Below are positions 1 to 11,205 of a stretch of 64,000 nucleotides of DNA, one piece after another. Location: positions 174,625 through 238,624 of the forward strand of contig CAJJDP010000136.1 of the NCBI GenBank assembly GCA_905182995.1, written 5' to 3'. The stretch is from Paramecium octaurelia. Lineage: Eukaryota; Ciliophora; Oligohymenophorea; Peniculida; Parameciidae. The position numbers and the translations under genes are program-made. Under the pieces are notes generated by a model. That model was not told the DNA's origin. It ran no database searches and saw only the letters and a program-made list of their open reading frames with translations. How positions within the stretch are numbered: the first letter of the stretch is position 1; each line of letters begins with the position of its first letter.

Positions 1-157
1 TGCGAGCATATAGATTTCGATTCTTTTTCCAAACTTCGTTGGTAGTCACCTAGCATAATTTCTTGGTCCAAGCTTCAACTCTAATTTTCTAATGCTTATT
101 AAGATTTTGATAGGCTTCTTCAATAGAAAGCATCACTTTAATAAATTCCTCATCCAT
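1..157 (-). CDS. N-terminal part of a DUF4485-type protein (partial)
   Basis: The frame opens with ATG at 157 and runs off the left edge, so about 52 residues are visible. They read with TAG as Gln and no TGA. The stretch EAWTKKLCQ followed by WKKNRNLYA matches the hallmark of the DUF4485 domain, found at the N-terminus of centrosomal and ciliary coiled-coil proteins of the CEP112 type (family knowledge). No catalytic role is known for the domain, and a basal-body or ciliary role is inference only. Its start lies 129 bp downstream of the stop of the methyltransferase gene on the same strand, so the two are arranged in tandem. The remainder of the protein is outside the window. Confidence 0.6.
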
Positions 158-286
158 AATGACTGTTAATATATTTTATATTTATCAATATCATTCATAT
201 TCCAAATTTAATTAAGCTCTTTAATAGAATGATCAGATAGTTCTCACTTATTAACATCAATTTATTATATTTATGTATTTAATAAT

Positions 287-1482
287 TCAACTATGATCAG
301 TGACTAAGAAGCTTGTATTACCAAAGTCCTCTTTCAAAGGATTATACCCAGATTTAGTCGTCGTCCAAGAATTCTAAGAAAATTACTCAGCAAATTAGTA
401 TGCCTTGAAGACTTGAGAATCCATCCCTAAAATTTGTTTAACCATATATTAGACAAAATTGAAATCTGTGGGAAAGAAGATATCTGCAGCTCCCCTTTCT
501 ACCAAATATGTCTCATAATCTAATCTCTCATGAGGTTACGCCAATTTCTTAGACACAATCGGAGCATTAATAGATTCTTGGGTGAAGTTATTTTTGAGTA
601 AATCAAAGTCTGCAATCACTAAGGAAGGGTTATGAAAATTAGATTTGATGTGTTTCAATACTTATAATGCTCCTGTTGGTAAAAATATGCTGTTAGACTC
701 TTAATTATTTGTTATATTACTTTCTAATTTCCATAATATTTACTAATCACTTTTCTTAACGTATTAAATAAGAATCGATCCTCAACATTCTCATCTTAAT
801 TGTTGTTTTGTTATTTAAATTCCTGATACATAGCATAGACCTCTTTGATTAATGGATCACTGATTGTCTCAGTAAACTCTTTCATGTTTTCAACATAAAC
901 CTATTTCCCATCAATTACTTTGTCATGGGCAAGGTTATCAAAAACCTCAAGAAATACAAAAAACCACATTTCATTATTCTAAGTATGCTATTTGTAATTC
1001 AAAAAGTCCTAATTAAATATTCTTAAATTTCCTTTTTTGATCTATTGTTTGAAATCTTGAGACAGCCTTATTTCTGCTTAAGCACATGCCTCTGGTGAGA
1101 TATCAACTAAGTGATATTCCATATTTGAAAATATTTGAGGTTAGTGATTCCTCATATAATATAAGACCCCTTCACAAGCTGCACCATATCCGGCACCAAT
1201 TTCTACAATTCTCAATTTCTCTTTGCGAGTGAATCGAAATTATTAATTTATATAATTCCCCAGCGTTATCCCATAATACGGTCTGAATACTTCTGATGGA
1301 GTCAACCATTAATTTTCAGGATAATTTTCTGCCAACTTTTTTGTATAATCCTCATAGCCTAGCAATTACTTAAATTCAATTGGTTTTTTGAGTGCTCCAA
1401 GCTGAATATTCTTAACAAAATATCCCTCCACTGGATGATAGAGACGATCATAAATAAAATCTCTGACTAGCATTCTCTTCAT
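287..1482 (-). CDS. NDUFAF7/MidA-like mitochondrial arginine methyltransferase
   Basis: The protein has 390 residues with one 23-nt intron at 698-720. Splicing makes the length a multiple of three. The SAM-binding loop reads VEIGAGYGAACEGVL, the acidic loop VDISPEA follows, then LEVFDNLAHDKV where the family has its N(E/D)-x-x-D-x-L-P-type motif. A late block (LPTGALQVL, IADFD, VERGAADIFFPTDF) is also typical of the DUF185/MidA family. In animals this enzyme dimethylates an arginine of complex I subunit NDUFS2 and is needed for complex I assembly; transfer of that role to this ciliate is inference. No clear targeting peptide was checked. The start at 1482 is the first ATG after the AT-rich spacer. 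Confidence 0.88.
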
Positions 1483-1524
1483 TTGATTATATATTTATTG
1501 ATTAATTAAAACTAATTAAATTGA

Positions 1525-2872
1525 TAATATTTGAATAATTTAAGCATTATTTATTCAATTGAATTAGAAGAAAAGCAAAAAAATTTTAAGTATTTTAAAG
1601 TGAATTATTTTTGATATATATTAATAAGAGTATGTAATATTATCAAGAAATAAGAGATGATATAATTTAAATAGACACTTGATATCTGAGTCGAAGCATT
1701 ATAAAATTAATAAATGATGGCAACAAATAAAAAAATAGAATTTAAAATATAAATATTTTGCATATAATATTTGTAAATTCATTAATTAATCTAATGAACT
1801 ATTAATTATCAATCTTATTTGAGGCCTTGGATACTAATTCAGGGAAAGTATTAGTCTCCGAAAAGAAGGACCAAAATACCAAAACCAAATATTATGCATT
1901 TTAATTTCTTAAGCCAGAGATTCTTAGACAATATTTGCTGTAATATGACACAGCTCTTAAATAATCAAAATACAATTATTTATTTAGATAATATTAGGAA
2001 ATGCATCTAGGAAATCCACACCTCCATCTATTTCAATATTACGAAGATGGTAAATTTTTGGATCAATATGTGATTGATAATGGCAAACAAAAATAATCTT
2101 TTAATTATTAATAATTAAATTCATACCTGAAATAATTGCTAATAGCATTGTATGAATTGCATTCTAAGTAAATACCTGGAAGGATCTTCTCAATTTACAA
2201 CATTCTAGTTGTTTAAGAAAGACTTGTTTTAATGGATTTTGGATTTGGACCAGATATTAAGCAAGATAATTTAGATATACTGGCACCTCCTGAATGTTTA
2301 GAAGAAATAATTAATCGCAGTAATATTTTATGTATGCTTTAGATGAAAACTAAAGAGATTTCGATTTAAAATTTGATTCTTGGTTGCTGGGAGCAATATT
2401 GTATCACTTAATAAAATTTAGATCGATAAATTAGGTTGAACTCTAAAAGGATAAATATCAAAGATATAAATATAATAGAATAGAAAAATATTATGAATAT
2501 CTAAAAACACTTGATTATATTCCATGTTAAACTGGTAGATACAATTAAAAATTACTCTCCTTTGTTGAATCTTTGCTTACTTGTAACAAAGATAAGCGAT
2601 TATCATTTTTACAAATTTATCAACATGAATACATTGCCAATCTTTAACTTGAAAATATAAAGGAATATCTAGACTTTTATTCAAAATGTCAATCCATTAA
2701 GGACTTTGAAATTGGGGTTATGACTACTGAAGGTTTTCCTGCTGTTACTTCAGGATTATCTTCAAGTAATCCAAAAATTCGTATAATAGATTCTGTAGAA
2801 TCTTATGTTGTTATAAAACAAAATAGTCCTTCTCCTAGGACTAATAGTAAACCACAAGTTTATATATAACCA
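1525..2872. repeat. Copy 1 of a 1348-bp direct duplication abutting an N
   Basis: This block matches 2874-4221 base for base wherever I compared them, at an offset of 1349. The second copy starts immediately after the single N at 2873. Copy 1 stops where copy 2 continues into the rest of the kinase-like gene. A perfect, undiverged repeat with an unknown base exactly at the junction is what an unmerged overlap of two contigs looks like. I treat it as an assembly duplication rather than biology. Confidence 0.9.
1794..2872 (+). pseudogene. Duplicated 5' part of the kinase-like gene (assembly copy)
   Basis: This is the same coding sequence as the start of the gene at 3143, with its ATG at 1794 and the same 23-nt intron at 2320-2342. 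It is cut off at the N at 2873. It should not be counted as a separate gene unless long reads confirm the duplication. Confidence 0.85.
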
Positions 2873-2873
2873 N
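2873..2873. other. Undetermined base (N) at contig join
   Basis: This is the only N in the window. It sits exactly between the two copies of the 1348-bp repeat. Confidence 0.95.
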
Positions 2874-4221
2874 TAATATTTGAATAATTTAAGCATTATT
2901 TATTCAATTGAATTAGAAGAAAAGCAAAAAAATTTTAAGTATTTTAAAGTGAATTATTTTTGATATATATTAATAAGAGTATGTAATATTATCAAGAAAT
3001 AAGAGATGATATAATTTAAATAGACACTTGATATCTGAGTCGAAGCATTATAAAATTAATAAATGATGGCAACAAATAAAAAAATAGAATTTAAAATATA
3101 AATATTTTGCATATAATATTTGTAAATTCATTAATTAATCTAATGAACTATTAATTATCAATCTTATTTGAGGCCTTGGATACTAATTCAGGGAAAGTAT
3201 TAGTCTCCGAAAAGAAGGACCAAAATACCAAAACCAAATATTATGCATTTTAATTTCTTAAGCCAGAGATTCTTAGACAATATTTGCTGTAATATGACAC
3301 AGCTCTTAAATAATCAAAATACAATTATTTATTTAGATAATATTAGGAAATGCATCTAGGAAATCCACACCTCCATCTATTTCAATATTACGAAGATGGT
3401 AAATTTTTGGATCAATATGTGATTGATAATGGCAAACAAAAATAATCTTTTAATTATTAATAATTAAATTCATACCTGAAATAATTGCTAATAGCATTGT
3501 ATGAATTGCATTCTAAGTAAATACCTGGAAGGATCTTCTCAATTTACAACATTCTAGTTGTTTAAGAAAGACTTGTTTTAATGGATTTTGGATTTGGACC
3601 AGATATTAAGCAAGATAATTTAGATATACTGGCACCTCCTGAATGTTTAGAAGAAATAATTAATCGCAGTAATATTTTATGTATGCTTTAGATGAAAACT
3701 AAAGAGATTTCGATTTAAAATTTGATTCTTGGTTGCTGGGAGCAATATTGTATCACTTAATAAAATTTAGATCGATAAATTAGGTTGAACTCTAAAAGGA
3801 TAAATATCAAAGATATAAATATAATAGAATAGAAAAATATTATGAATATCTAAAAACACTTGATTATATTCCATGTTAAACTGGTAGATACAATTAAAAA
3901 TTACTCTCCTTTGTTGAATCTTTGCTTACTTGTAACAAAGATAAGCGATTATCATTTTTACAAATTTATCAACATGAATACATTGCCAATCTTTAACTTG
4001 AAAATATAAAGGAATATCTAGACTTTTATTCAAAATGTCAATCCATTAAGGACTTTGAAATTGGGGTTATGACTACTGAAGGTTTTCCTGCTGTTACTTC
4101 AGGATTATCTTCAAGTAATCCAAAAATTCGTATAATAGATTCTGTAGAATCTTATGTTGTTATAAAACAAAATAGTCCTTCTCCTAGGACTAATAGTAAA
4201 CCACAAGTTTATATATAACCA
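2874..4221. repeat. Copy 2 of the 1348-bp direct duplication
   Basis: Identical in all compared stretches to 1525-2872. This copy is continuous with the full-length kinase-like gene downstream, so it is the one to keep. Confidence 0.9.
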
Positions 4222-4971
4222 ACTTCTAATGTTTTGGATGCACAAGGTTATCCTAATTTCTTGAATATCATAATGAATACGCCTTAATTTCAAATTCCAA
4301 ACTTTAATATCTATTGGCTGAAAATTTAATTAGATTGCTTTAAATGCCATATGTTAAAATAAACAGCAGAGAAGATTATGAATGTTTTACCAAAATATAA
4401 ACATCCCTACCAATAGGTTTTGGTATATCTTATTTAAAAAATGAATTTGATAGTTTTAAGGGAAATGGACAATGATTTGAAATCAAATTCATATTTTTAA
4501 AATTAATATGATAAATAATGGGAAGCCTTTTTGAATACATATGGGAAAGATTTACCTAGATCTGATTCAATATCTTCCTATTAGAAATCATTATAACATG
4601 AGATAGCAACCCTTTATTATAATTGTGAAGTTTACTTCGAAGATGACTCTTGTAATCTTTCTCCCTCAACCAAAAAATCAATCGAGGATGACAAGATTCA
4701 AAATTTTAAAATGTTAAATAATTCATAAGAATTCTTTTAAGATAATTATAAAGACGAGCTTGAAGCGTTTCTTTAATTTATAAATTCAAAAATAACTTCA
4801 AATAATAACTTAGAAGAATTAAATTAATTAAAGCAATTAATTTATCATTGTTTACAAATTACGACTTCAATCAAATTAGATAAATTTTAAGAAACATTTG
4901 CAGCACTTGCAAAATAAAATCAAAAAGTATAGCCAAAAGATTTAGCTTAATATCTTGGTATTAACAATTGA
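3143..4971 (+). CDS. Kinase-fold protein lacking catalytic residues (pseudokinase)
   Basis: The gene encodes 601 residues, with one 23-nt intron at 3669-3691. The N-terminal half has the layout of a protein kinase: a beta-3-like strand (YYAFQFLKP), a C-helix region, a hinge, MDFGFGPD in place of the DFG segment, LAPPE in place of APE, and D-SWLLGAILYHL in subdomain IX. The VAIK lysine position reads YAFQ, and the HRD loop is replaced by PGRIFSIYN, so both the ATP-anchoring Lys and the catalytic Asp appear missing. From this I infer a catalytically dead scaffold. The C-terminal 300 residues are Gln/Asn/Ser-rich with no recognised domain. A longer alternative 3' end using a 36-nt intron at the stop cannot be excluded. 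Confidence 0.7.
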
Positions 4972-5316
4972 AAGAATTATGATCTAATATCAGAAAATTT
5001 AAATATAATTATTTAATAATCAGAATATAATTGATTGATAGATTGGATTATTATCACTATCACCCAGAGCAAATTTTTTAATTATATAATATACTATTCT
5101 TTAATTTCTATCTTTGTATGCTTCTTTTTATAGCATTACTCTGACAAAACCAAAAATAGGGAATCTAAAATGGAAATCAGAGATAATAAATGGGGATTTT
5201 CGTAATATTAATTCTTTATTTATTTTGTTCATTAGATTGTAGTTTATTCTATATAATATTAATTTATAAGTGATTATCATAATCTTTAAATTTATTTAAT
5301 TAAATAATATTCCATA
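4972..5316. other. Intergenic spacer
   Basis: A 345-bp AT-rich spacer between the kinase-like gene and the VPS60 gene. No convincing gene or RNA was seen. It must carry the promoter of the downstream gene. Confidence 0.5.
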
Positions 5317-6092
5317 ATGAATCGTCTTTTTGGTACTTCTAAATAAGAACCCCCCAAACAATAGCCACCTCCCCCATAAAATCCATAACAACCTAAGGTT
5401 TTAGACTTGACAGAACAATAAAAAAGAGTATATTTCATTTACTATAGTAGTCCGAAGCAAAAGTTAAGGAGTTGACTGAATAAATTTAAGAAATAGACAA
5501 ACAGATAAGCGAACAATATTACAAAGCCAAAAACTCTAAGGGAGTTCAATAAACAACAGCCAAGTCAAGAGCCGTCATGCTTCTCAAGAGAAAGAAGATG
5601 TATCTACATAACTTAAGATTAGGTTGGAATAATAATTAGGATAAATGCTCAATAATTAAATGACCTTAGATTAAGTGGCTTTCACTAAAGAAAACATTTA
5701 AAATACACTTGAAATGGTACTTTATTTCCTTTTTATATCAGGCTTAAGCGATGTAATAGGTAGTTGCAGTTCAAAAAGAAGCATTCAAAGAAATCGATAT
5801 GGACAAACTGGATGGTATCAAATATGATTAATACCAATAGACCTCATGGATGATATGGAAGATATGAAGTTTGAAACAGACTACATGAATGATATGATGA
5901 ATAGAAATTATGGATGTGACATAGATGAAAGTGAATTAGATAGGGAAATGGCAGAAATCGAAAACGACATGAATTACAATGCTTTTTAACCTCAATAATA
6001 ATAGTAACAAGCCTCCTATTAGGTATTATTTTTAAATTTAAACCTAGAGTCTGATGGGCTAGAAACAAGTTTATAATCCTTAAACCAATTGA
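5317..6092 (+). CDS. ESCRT-III subunit VPS60/CHMP5
   Basis: A 218-residue SNF7-family protein split by five tiny introns (5428-5447, 5600-5622, 5716-5740, 5815-5840, 6023-6047). Order of features: a short N-terminus (MNRLFGTSK), a Pro/Gln-rich linker, a basic helix with KSRAVMLLKRKKMLEQQ, a second helix (TLDQVAFTKENIQNTLEM), then KEIDMDKLDDLMDDM and the acidic C-terminal helix NRNYGCDIDESELDREM. This matches CHMP5/VPS60, including the Asp-rich alpha-4/alpha-5 region and the NR-Y-G motif. The family acts late in ESCRT-III filament turnover on endosomes and binds the Vps4 activator LIP5/Vta1. The first intron could equally end at 5450, giving one residue less. Confidence 0.88.
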
Positions 6093-6346
6093 TTGACATT
6101 ATAATTTATATTATTATATTGTTATAATTAATCAATTCTATTTAACATCTTATAATAAATTCATCCAATTGTTTCATAGATCTTACATATGTTAATGACT
6201 AGCATTATAGTGACTTTATTTAATTCAATTCTGATATGACAATTACAATTGAAATTTATTTAATTAATAAATAGTAATTCTATCTTAATTCTTATTCACA
6301 TAAAGAAGTATTCTTAAAAATAAATTGATTAACATTAACAATAAAA

Positions 6347-6545
6347 ATGTTTAATCCATATGAAGATGTCCTGAAATCTAATAAAAGAAATGACACTCTA
6401 CATATGTTCTTATTATTAATATAATATTAGTAAATGCTTATACATAATTCTTTTTAGAATTTATTAGATGAGTATTATTTATTTTCTTATAATATTTATA
6501 TCATTTATAATAATAATAATTTATAATAACATTCAAACTCATTGA
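6347..6545 (+). CDS. Possible small tail-anchored membrane protein
   Basis: A 57-residue model: ATG at 6347 and one 25-nt intron that starts GTTCTT and ends TATTAG. It has a polar N-terminus (MFNPYEDVLKSNKRND) and a C-terminal run rich in Ile and Phe that could span a membrane. Its TGA overlaps the stop of the opposite-strand gene at 6539. Chance open frames are common in this code and base composition, so this is tentative. Confidence 0.28.
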
Positions 6546-6961
6546 TTTGTAATTTTCATAAGAAAATCCTTGATTTTATCCACTTTCTATTGTAAGGATT
6601 GACCATCTTTAAATACAAATTTATCATTTTAAACAACTTCTCTTTTTCCTTCCAATAATGCTTAGATTGAAAGATTATATAATTTTAGTGCATCTAAAAT
6701 TTACTATTTATTTAAATGAGGCAATTTAATCAATTTTGCTTAAGCCTTAATGTTGGATACTTATTCTTCTATTTCCTGCTTTAACTTAATTTGATTCCAT
6801 ATTTTTGAAGTCTTCTACTCAATGGGAATTTATTGTAATTAAAAGAAATGGCTATGCAAAACATTGGATTCTGTGAGAGCAAGTTTTAGAGATCCAAGAA
6901 GGGTTTGTTATTGTAATTTATTTTACTTATACCTCCAAAGAAATATTCTGAGTTTCAACAT
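6539..6961 (-). CDS. Hypothetical protein, 140 aa
   Basis: A single uninterrupted frame of 140 codons from ATG at 6961 to TGA at 6539. I do not recognise it. The N-terminus is basic (MLKLRIFLWRYK) and could be a mitochondrial targeting region. The rest is predicted to be mostly helical, with heptad-like stretches of Leu, Lys and Gln and a more hydrophilic C-terminus (KDGQSLQQKVDKIKDFL). It lies 68 bp downstream of the TMEM33-like gene on the same strand. Reading depends on TAA and TAG as Gln at more than ten positions. Confidence 0.5.
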
Positions 6962-7029
6962 AATATTTTAGGATTGATAATATTTAGAATATTTATGTAT
7001 ATTAATGTAATTAACATGATATTGTATAC

Positions 7030-7979
7030 TCATTTATAACTTATCAAATATGAACAGAGTTATTAGATAGCTGGAATGATATAGCCTAAAATTTGATGGG
7101 TCTTGTATGGTTCCAAATATTTTTAATTTACATATTTGCATTCAACTTTGAATTTATCAAGCAAAATGTATTTGATTCTAATAAAATTTGCAAAGTAAAC
7201 AAAGGTCAAAATAGATGATTTTCCTAAGAATAGGAATACCAAACTTGCTGGAACCAAAGCTATTTCGATTCTGTATTTTAATACATAGATTTGCTACTAT
7301 ATTGAATACACCTTATCAACCTTACTCTTTAATACTAAAAACATATGTTTATTTATACATTCGTAAATTGGCCCTTGTAACAACAATAAATAAGAGGATA
7401 AACCAAGAACAAAGTGTAAAATAAGTGGAACGTTGAAGACTGTCTTGAAAGAGTAAACAAACAAGTATCCAAATAGAAAGAATAGATTGTGTGTAAATTC
7501 ATTTTTTAGCACTAACTCTCCATATTCTCTAGTCTTTTTTGGAAATTTGCATTGTCTATACAAACCCAAAACACAAGCCACAACAGCAAATTATGTATTG
7601 GGACCAATAGGGACGAAAGAAGTTATAATAAATGCCAATTTTAGAAAATTCTCTACACCAAAAAGAATTTTAAAAACAAGGGCTAATATGAAACACACGT
7701 ATACTTTGTTATCCTAAGTTGAAAGCGCCTCCTTATTGAGAATGAGTCTGATTCTGATGAGTAGTATGGGAATTTGTGTTGCTGATGAATTCGGGATCAA
7801 ACTCTGGATCGATATTATCCCTATACCAAATTTTCTTAAGTTTCTCAAATCTTTCTTTCGGTCTTATTATTAGTAATTACTATATACATCGTTGGATCTA
7901 ATTCTTTAATGAAGTCCTTCCAAACTACATTGTTTTCAAAATTAAAATTCTAAAATTGCCTTAACTTTGCTTGATTCAT
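7030..7979 (-). CDS. TMEM33/Pom33-like multi-pass membrane protein
   Basis: The protein has 300 residues with two introns (7863-7887 and 7683-7704). A soluble N-terminus of about 80 residues is followed by four hydrophobic segments: around FKILFGVENFLKLAF, FFLFGYLFVYSF, VPLILHFVLGLSSYLL, and IALVPASLVFLFLG. A final segment, SSILTFVYFANFIRIKY, resembles the Leu/Phe-rich end of the TMEM33/Kr-h2 family. That family shapes ER tubules and lies near nuclear pores in animals and yeast. The match is by pattern and layout only, so another four-pass ER protein remains possible. A 67-codon upstream open frame (8179-7976) ends in a TGA that overlaps this ATG. Confidence 0.5.
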
Positions 7980-8371
7980 AAATTGTCTGAATTTAATTTA
8001 TTAAAAAAAAAATGATTCTCAATTTTAAACACATCGTTGCATTTCAATAAAAAAATAAAGTAATGTTGACTACTACGGATAACAACAATAGAATAAATCA
8101 TGATAAAAGTGATTTTTATTTTGCTAATAATTTTGTCAATTGGAACTTTGACTTTGATTAAAATGCTGCGATAAATCATATTAATATTATCCTTTTATAA
8201 TACCAAGAAACTTAAGGATTGGAGATCACTTGTGTTGTATTTATTTTACTAATTATTTGATATAATTTAAATGTATTTTAGATGACTCTATATGTATGTA
8301 CCAGAATGGATAGTAATAATATTAAATAAACTTTTTACATCTATAATTATATATATTATATTGAATTAGGA
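7980..8371. other. Divergent intergenic region
   Basis: A 392-bp spacer between divergent starts (TMEM33-like and sorting nexin). It contains a hydrophobic 67-codon minus-strand open frame whose TGA overlaps the ATG at 7979. That could be an upstream ORF or chance. Nothing else was recognised. Confidence 0.4.
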
Positions 8372-9862
8372 ATGCAAAGTCAGGGGAATTAATAGAAATA
8401 TGAATCTTCTCATATTCAAAGACCAAGTATTACAATATTTAAGTAATCGACTGAGATGAATATTTAAACAGATGAAGATATTGGTGAATCTGGTTCAGAA
8501 CCAGAATAAATAATTTAAGAAACGCAAAATAACGATCCCTTACCTTCTGATTAGTACATTTACCTTCACAAATAGAAAAATTCAGCATAATAATTCAGTT
8601 ATAGAAGATGATAATAACGAAGGTGTGCTCGAAGAAAAGGATTTGAATATTTCAAAGCAGATATTTTTGTCAATGAATTTTAATAACTTAAGTTAGATTA
8701 GATTCTCACATTTAGATAAGGAAAAGGTATCTGAGTAGTTTTACTGAGTGTAGAAATTAAGGGCTGAGATTAACCATATAGAAATAAATAACGATATCGT
8801 TTATTATCAAATAGAGACCTAGTCATCTTAATTACAGTATGTTGTAAAAGTGAAGAGAAGATACAATGACTTCAAGCTTTTGTTAAGGGAACTGTAAATT
8901 CGATTCCCTCAACTCATATTGCCTCAACTACCAATTGGAATAGGAGTGGGAAAACTTAGCAATCGTGATGTAGAGGATAGAAAAAGATTGTTACAGAATG
9001 TTATCAATATTATAACTATGCATGAAGAATTGATACTTTCAAGCTCTGTTAAAAATGTATAATTAAACTGACCTATTATTAGTTTTTTGAAGAAGCAGAT
9101 CAACAGGAATTTGAGAATAAAAGAATGTAAGGCTAATTCAATTTGAAGGGAGGTCTGGCATAAAATCTATAAGTAGTCATAGACAAAAGCATCAAATCAC
9201 TTGGATAATTAAAAAATTGGTGGAATGGGTCCACATCAAACAAAAAATGCGAAGATTTACAATAAATATAGTTAGAATTGCTAAGATTATATAAATATTA
9301 AACTAAATGTTAGAAATTGCTTTTTAGCATATAAGCCTAATAAAGGAAATAACAAAAAATCAAAGATATAATTGCATAATAAGATAGTTAAAAAACGTAA
9401 TTGTTGATTGAAATAAAACTTCACGATTGTATATTCGATTATGCAAAACATTTGGATTTTTAAACTAATACGTTAGAGGATAAATTTGTAATTAACATGA
9501 GTATTTTAGGATTAATTTTATCAGCAGCAAATTTGGCAATTAATGAATGTAATTGAATTTATAGATTATGTTGACATATATTATAAGCATTTAGTTGAAT
9601 TCATTGATGATCTTAATGAGTAGTTAAATTAGGTTTCTCCAAATCAATAAACGTATTAAAACATGTAATTGCTAGTCATTAAACAATTAAGGATGAGATC
9701 AATAAGTACTTGAGTAAAGCTAAAGAGTAATTTTGTAATAAAAAGGATGGCATAATTTCAAAATATTTGGAACTCTAATAAAATGGATTAACATATTTTT
9801 ACGTGAGTTAGCAATAAGAGATTTGGAATTATGCTTCAGAAATTAACAACAAATTTAATTGA
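8372..9862 (+). CDS. PX-domain sorting nexin (SNX, PX-BAR type)
   Basis: 456 residues encoded by six exons (introns 8554-8575, 8727-8753, 9057-9082, 9488-9509, 9653-9675). An acidic, disordered N-terminus of about 110 residues precedes a PX domain. The phosphoinositide-binding stretch RRYNDFKLLLREL, the Pro-rich loop PQLILPQLP and EDRKRLLQNVINII are visible. The remaining half is long, helical and Lys/Gln-rich, with the length expected of a BAR-like dimerisation domain, including a FFEEADQQEF segment. Sorting nexins of this type bind PI3P on endosomes and take part in retromer-like sorting. The assignment to PX is firm; the BAR part rests on length and helical character. Confidence 0.85.
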
Positions 9863-9892
9863 TATGGCTTATAATTTTTATTAAATTAAATA

Positions 9893-11036
9893 ATGAAATC
9901 GCCAAAATCGAATGGATCATCAAATAATAAATTTACAATCAGTGAATTTGGATATTACAAATAATGTTCTCGGTTTCTTCCTTTAGAAAGAGCAAACGAA
10001 TTCTCAACTCAGGATGCCATCATTTATGATAGATTGAGATAAGCAGGAATGAAAAGAAATAAAGCCTTAAAATTTTGTAAAGGTTAACATTGTAAAATTG
10101 ATTCTACTTAAACAAAACATGGGCCACCTGGGTTCAAAATCTTCAACACCAAAATAGACAAATTAAAACAATTGAATGGGTAATAATAGTATTTATGAAT
10201 AGATGGCAGATGGTAGGAAGATTGAATTATGAATAATCTATGCGAGAAGAATATAGCGATGATTCTGAATGGTAAATATAAGATTAAAATAAAGAAGAGC
10301 AAGAGAAAATGGAATAATTAAAATAATTTTATACTGATTTAGATCTAAAGTATTCATTTAGTGAAATGGACTAATAAGAAACTCTAACCAAATTACGCTC
10401 ACTATCAACAGAACAACAATATAGAAGCCGAGTGCCATAATATTAATTGAAAGATGCCAAACATAAAATGATGTATTATGAAATGGCAGAGTACATTTTG
10501 CAATTGAAAAAGCCACCCAACACACTCATTTAAGAATTGAATGTTTTCGATGACACTATCCCTTTAGTTAGATAAGAGTATTTTGATATTAAACCCAAAT
10601 ACATTGAGAAGGCAACTCCCTTTTACCCTAAATAAAATTGTGAAAAGAGATCTAAATTATTGAAAGAATTAACAAGAGCGTATACTGGTAATATTACAAT
10701 CACAGAACCTGCTGAGGAGATCAAAAAAGTATTTTAATATTTATAATTTTGGCTATTAGATATTCTTACAAATTAGATTTTAATAATAGCCATTATGTAA
10801 AGGGATTTAAATAGCAAACACCCAATGAGTCAGTTCTCTCCAGCTTGAATGACATTGATCAACAGAGCACCAAGAAGATTAAACAAAGATGCAGCATAAT
10901 GACACATCGCATCACCAAATTTTCACCTTAGGATAAGGAAGTTATCAAATACAATGAATTTCGTAACAAACTTGAAGAAATAGTAAATAAAAGTATTAAA
11001 AGGATGAATTGTGAAACTAATAATCCCATATTTTGA
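9893..11036 (+). CDS. Unknown protein, about 360 aa; splice pattern unresolved
   Basis: The gene starts 30 bp after the sorting nexin stop. The first exon is basic and Cys-containing (RNKALKFCKGQHC). A 23-nt intron (GTAATA...GAATAG) near 10180 joins it to a long charged exon rich in Glu, Gln and Tyr. I do not recognise a family. Near 10729-10759 there is an obvious 31-nt intron, but removing it leaves the downstream frame (SVLSSLNDIDQQSTKK, ending at TGA 11034) one base out of phase. Either a base is wrong in the assembly or another splice is used; a 29-nt alternative starting at the GTAATATTAC segment would restore the frame. The C-terminal 90 residues are again charged. Confidence 0.6.
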
Positions 11037-11205
11037 TCATATTATAATATAAGCTTTAGTTTAAATTCTCAATACATTCAATAGCAATATTGTATCCTAA
11101 TTTCAATACCTTTGTTGTTTGTTTGAGATAACAAGTCTTGCTTAATTTCAGAATGAGAGTTTGCAAAGTTTATACATGATTGTTTAACGAAAATTATAAT
11201 AATTA

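Noticed and set aside
1525-4221. Biological tandem duplication of a kinase gene
   Set aside because: No differences were found in the compared stretches, and an N lies at the junction; an assembly join is the simpler explanation.
7976-8179. 67-codon hydrophobic frame upstream of the TMEM33-like gene
   Set aside because: Its TGA overlaps the ATG of the next gene, it lies in a divergent promoter, and it has no recognisable features. At most an upstream ORF.
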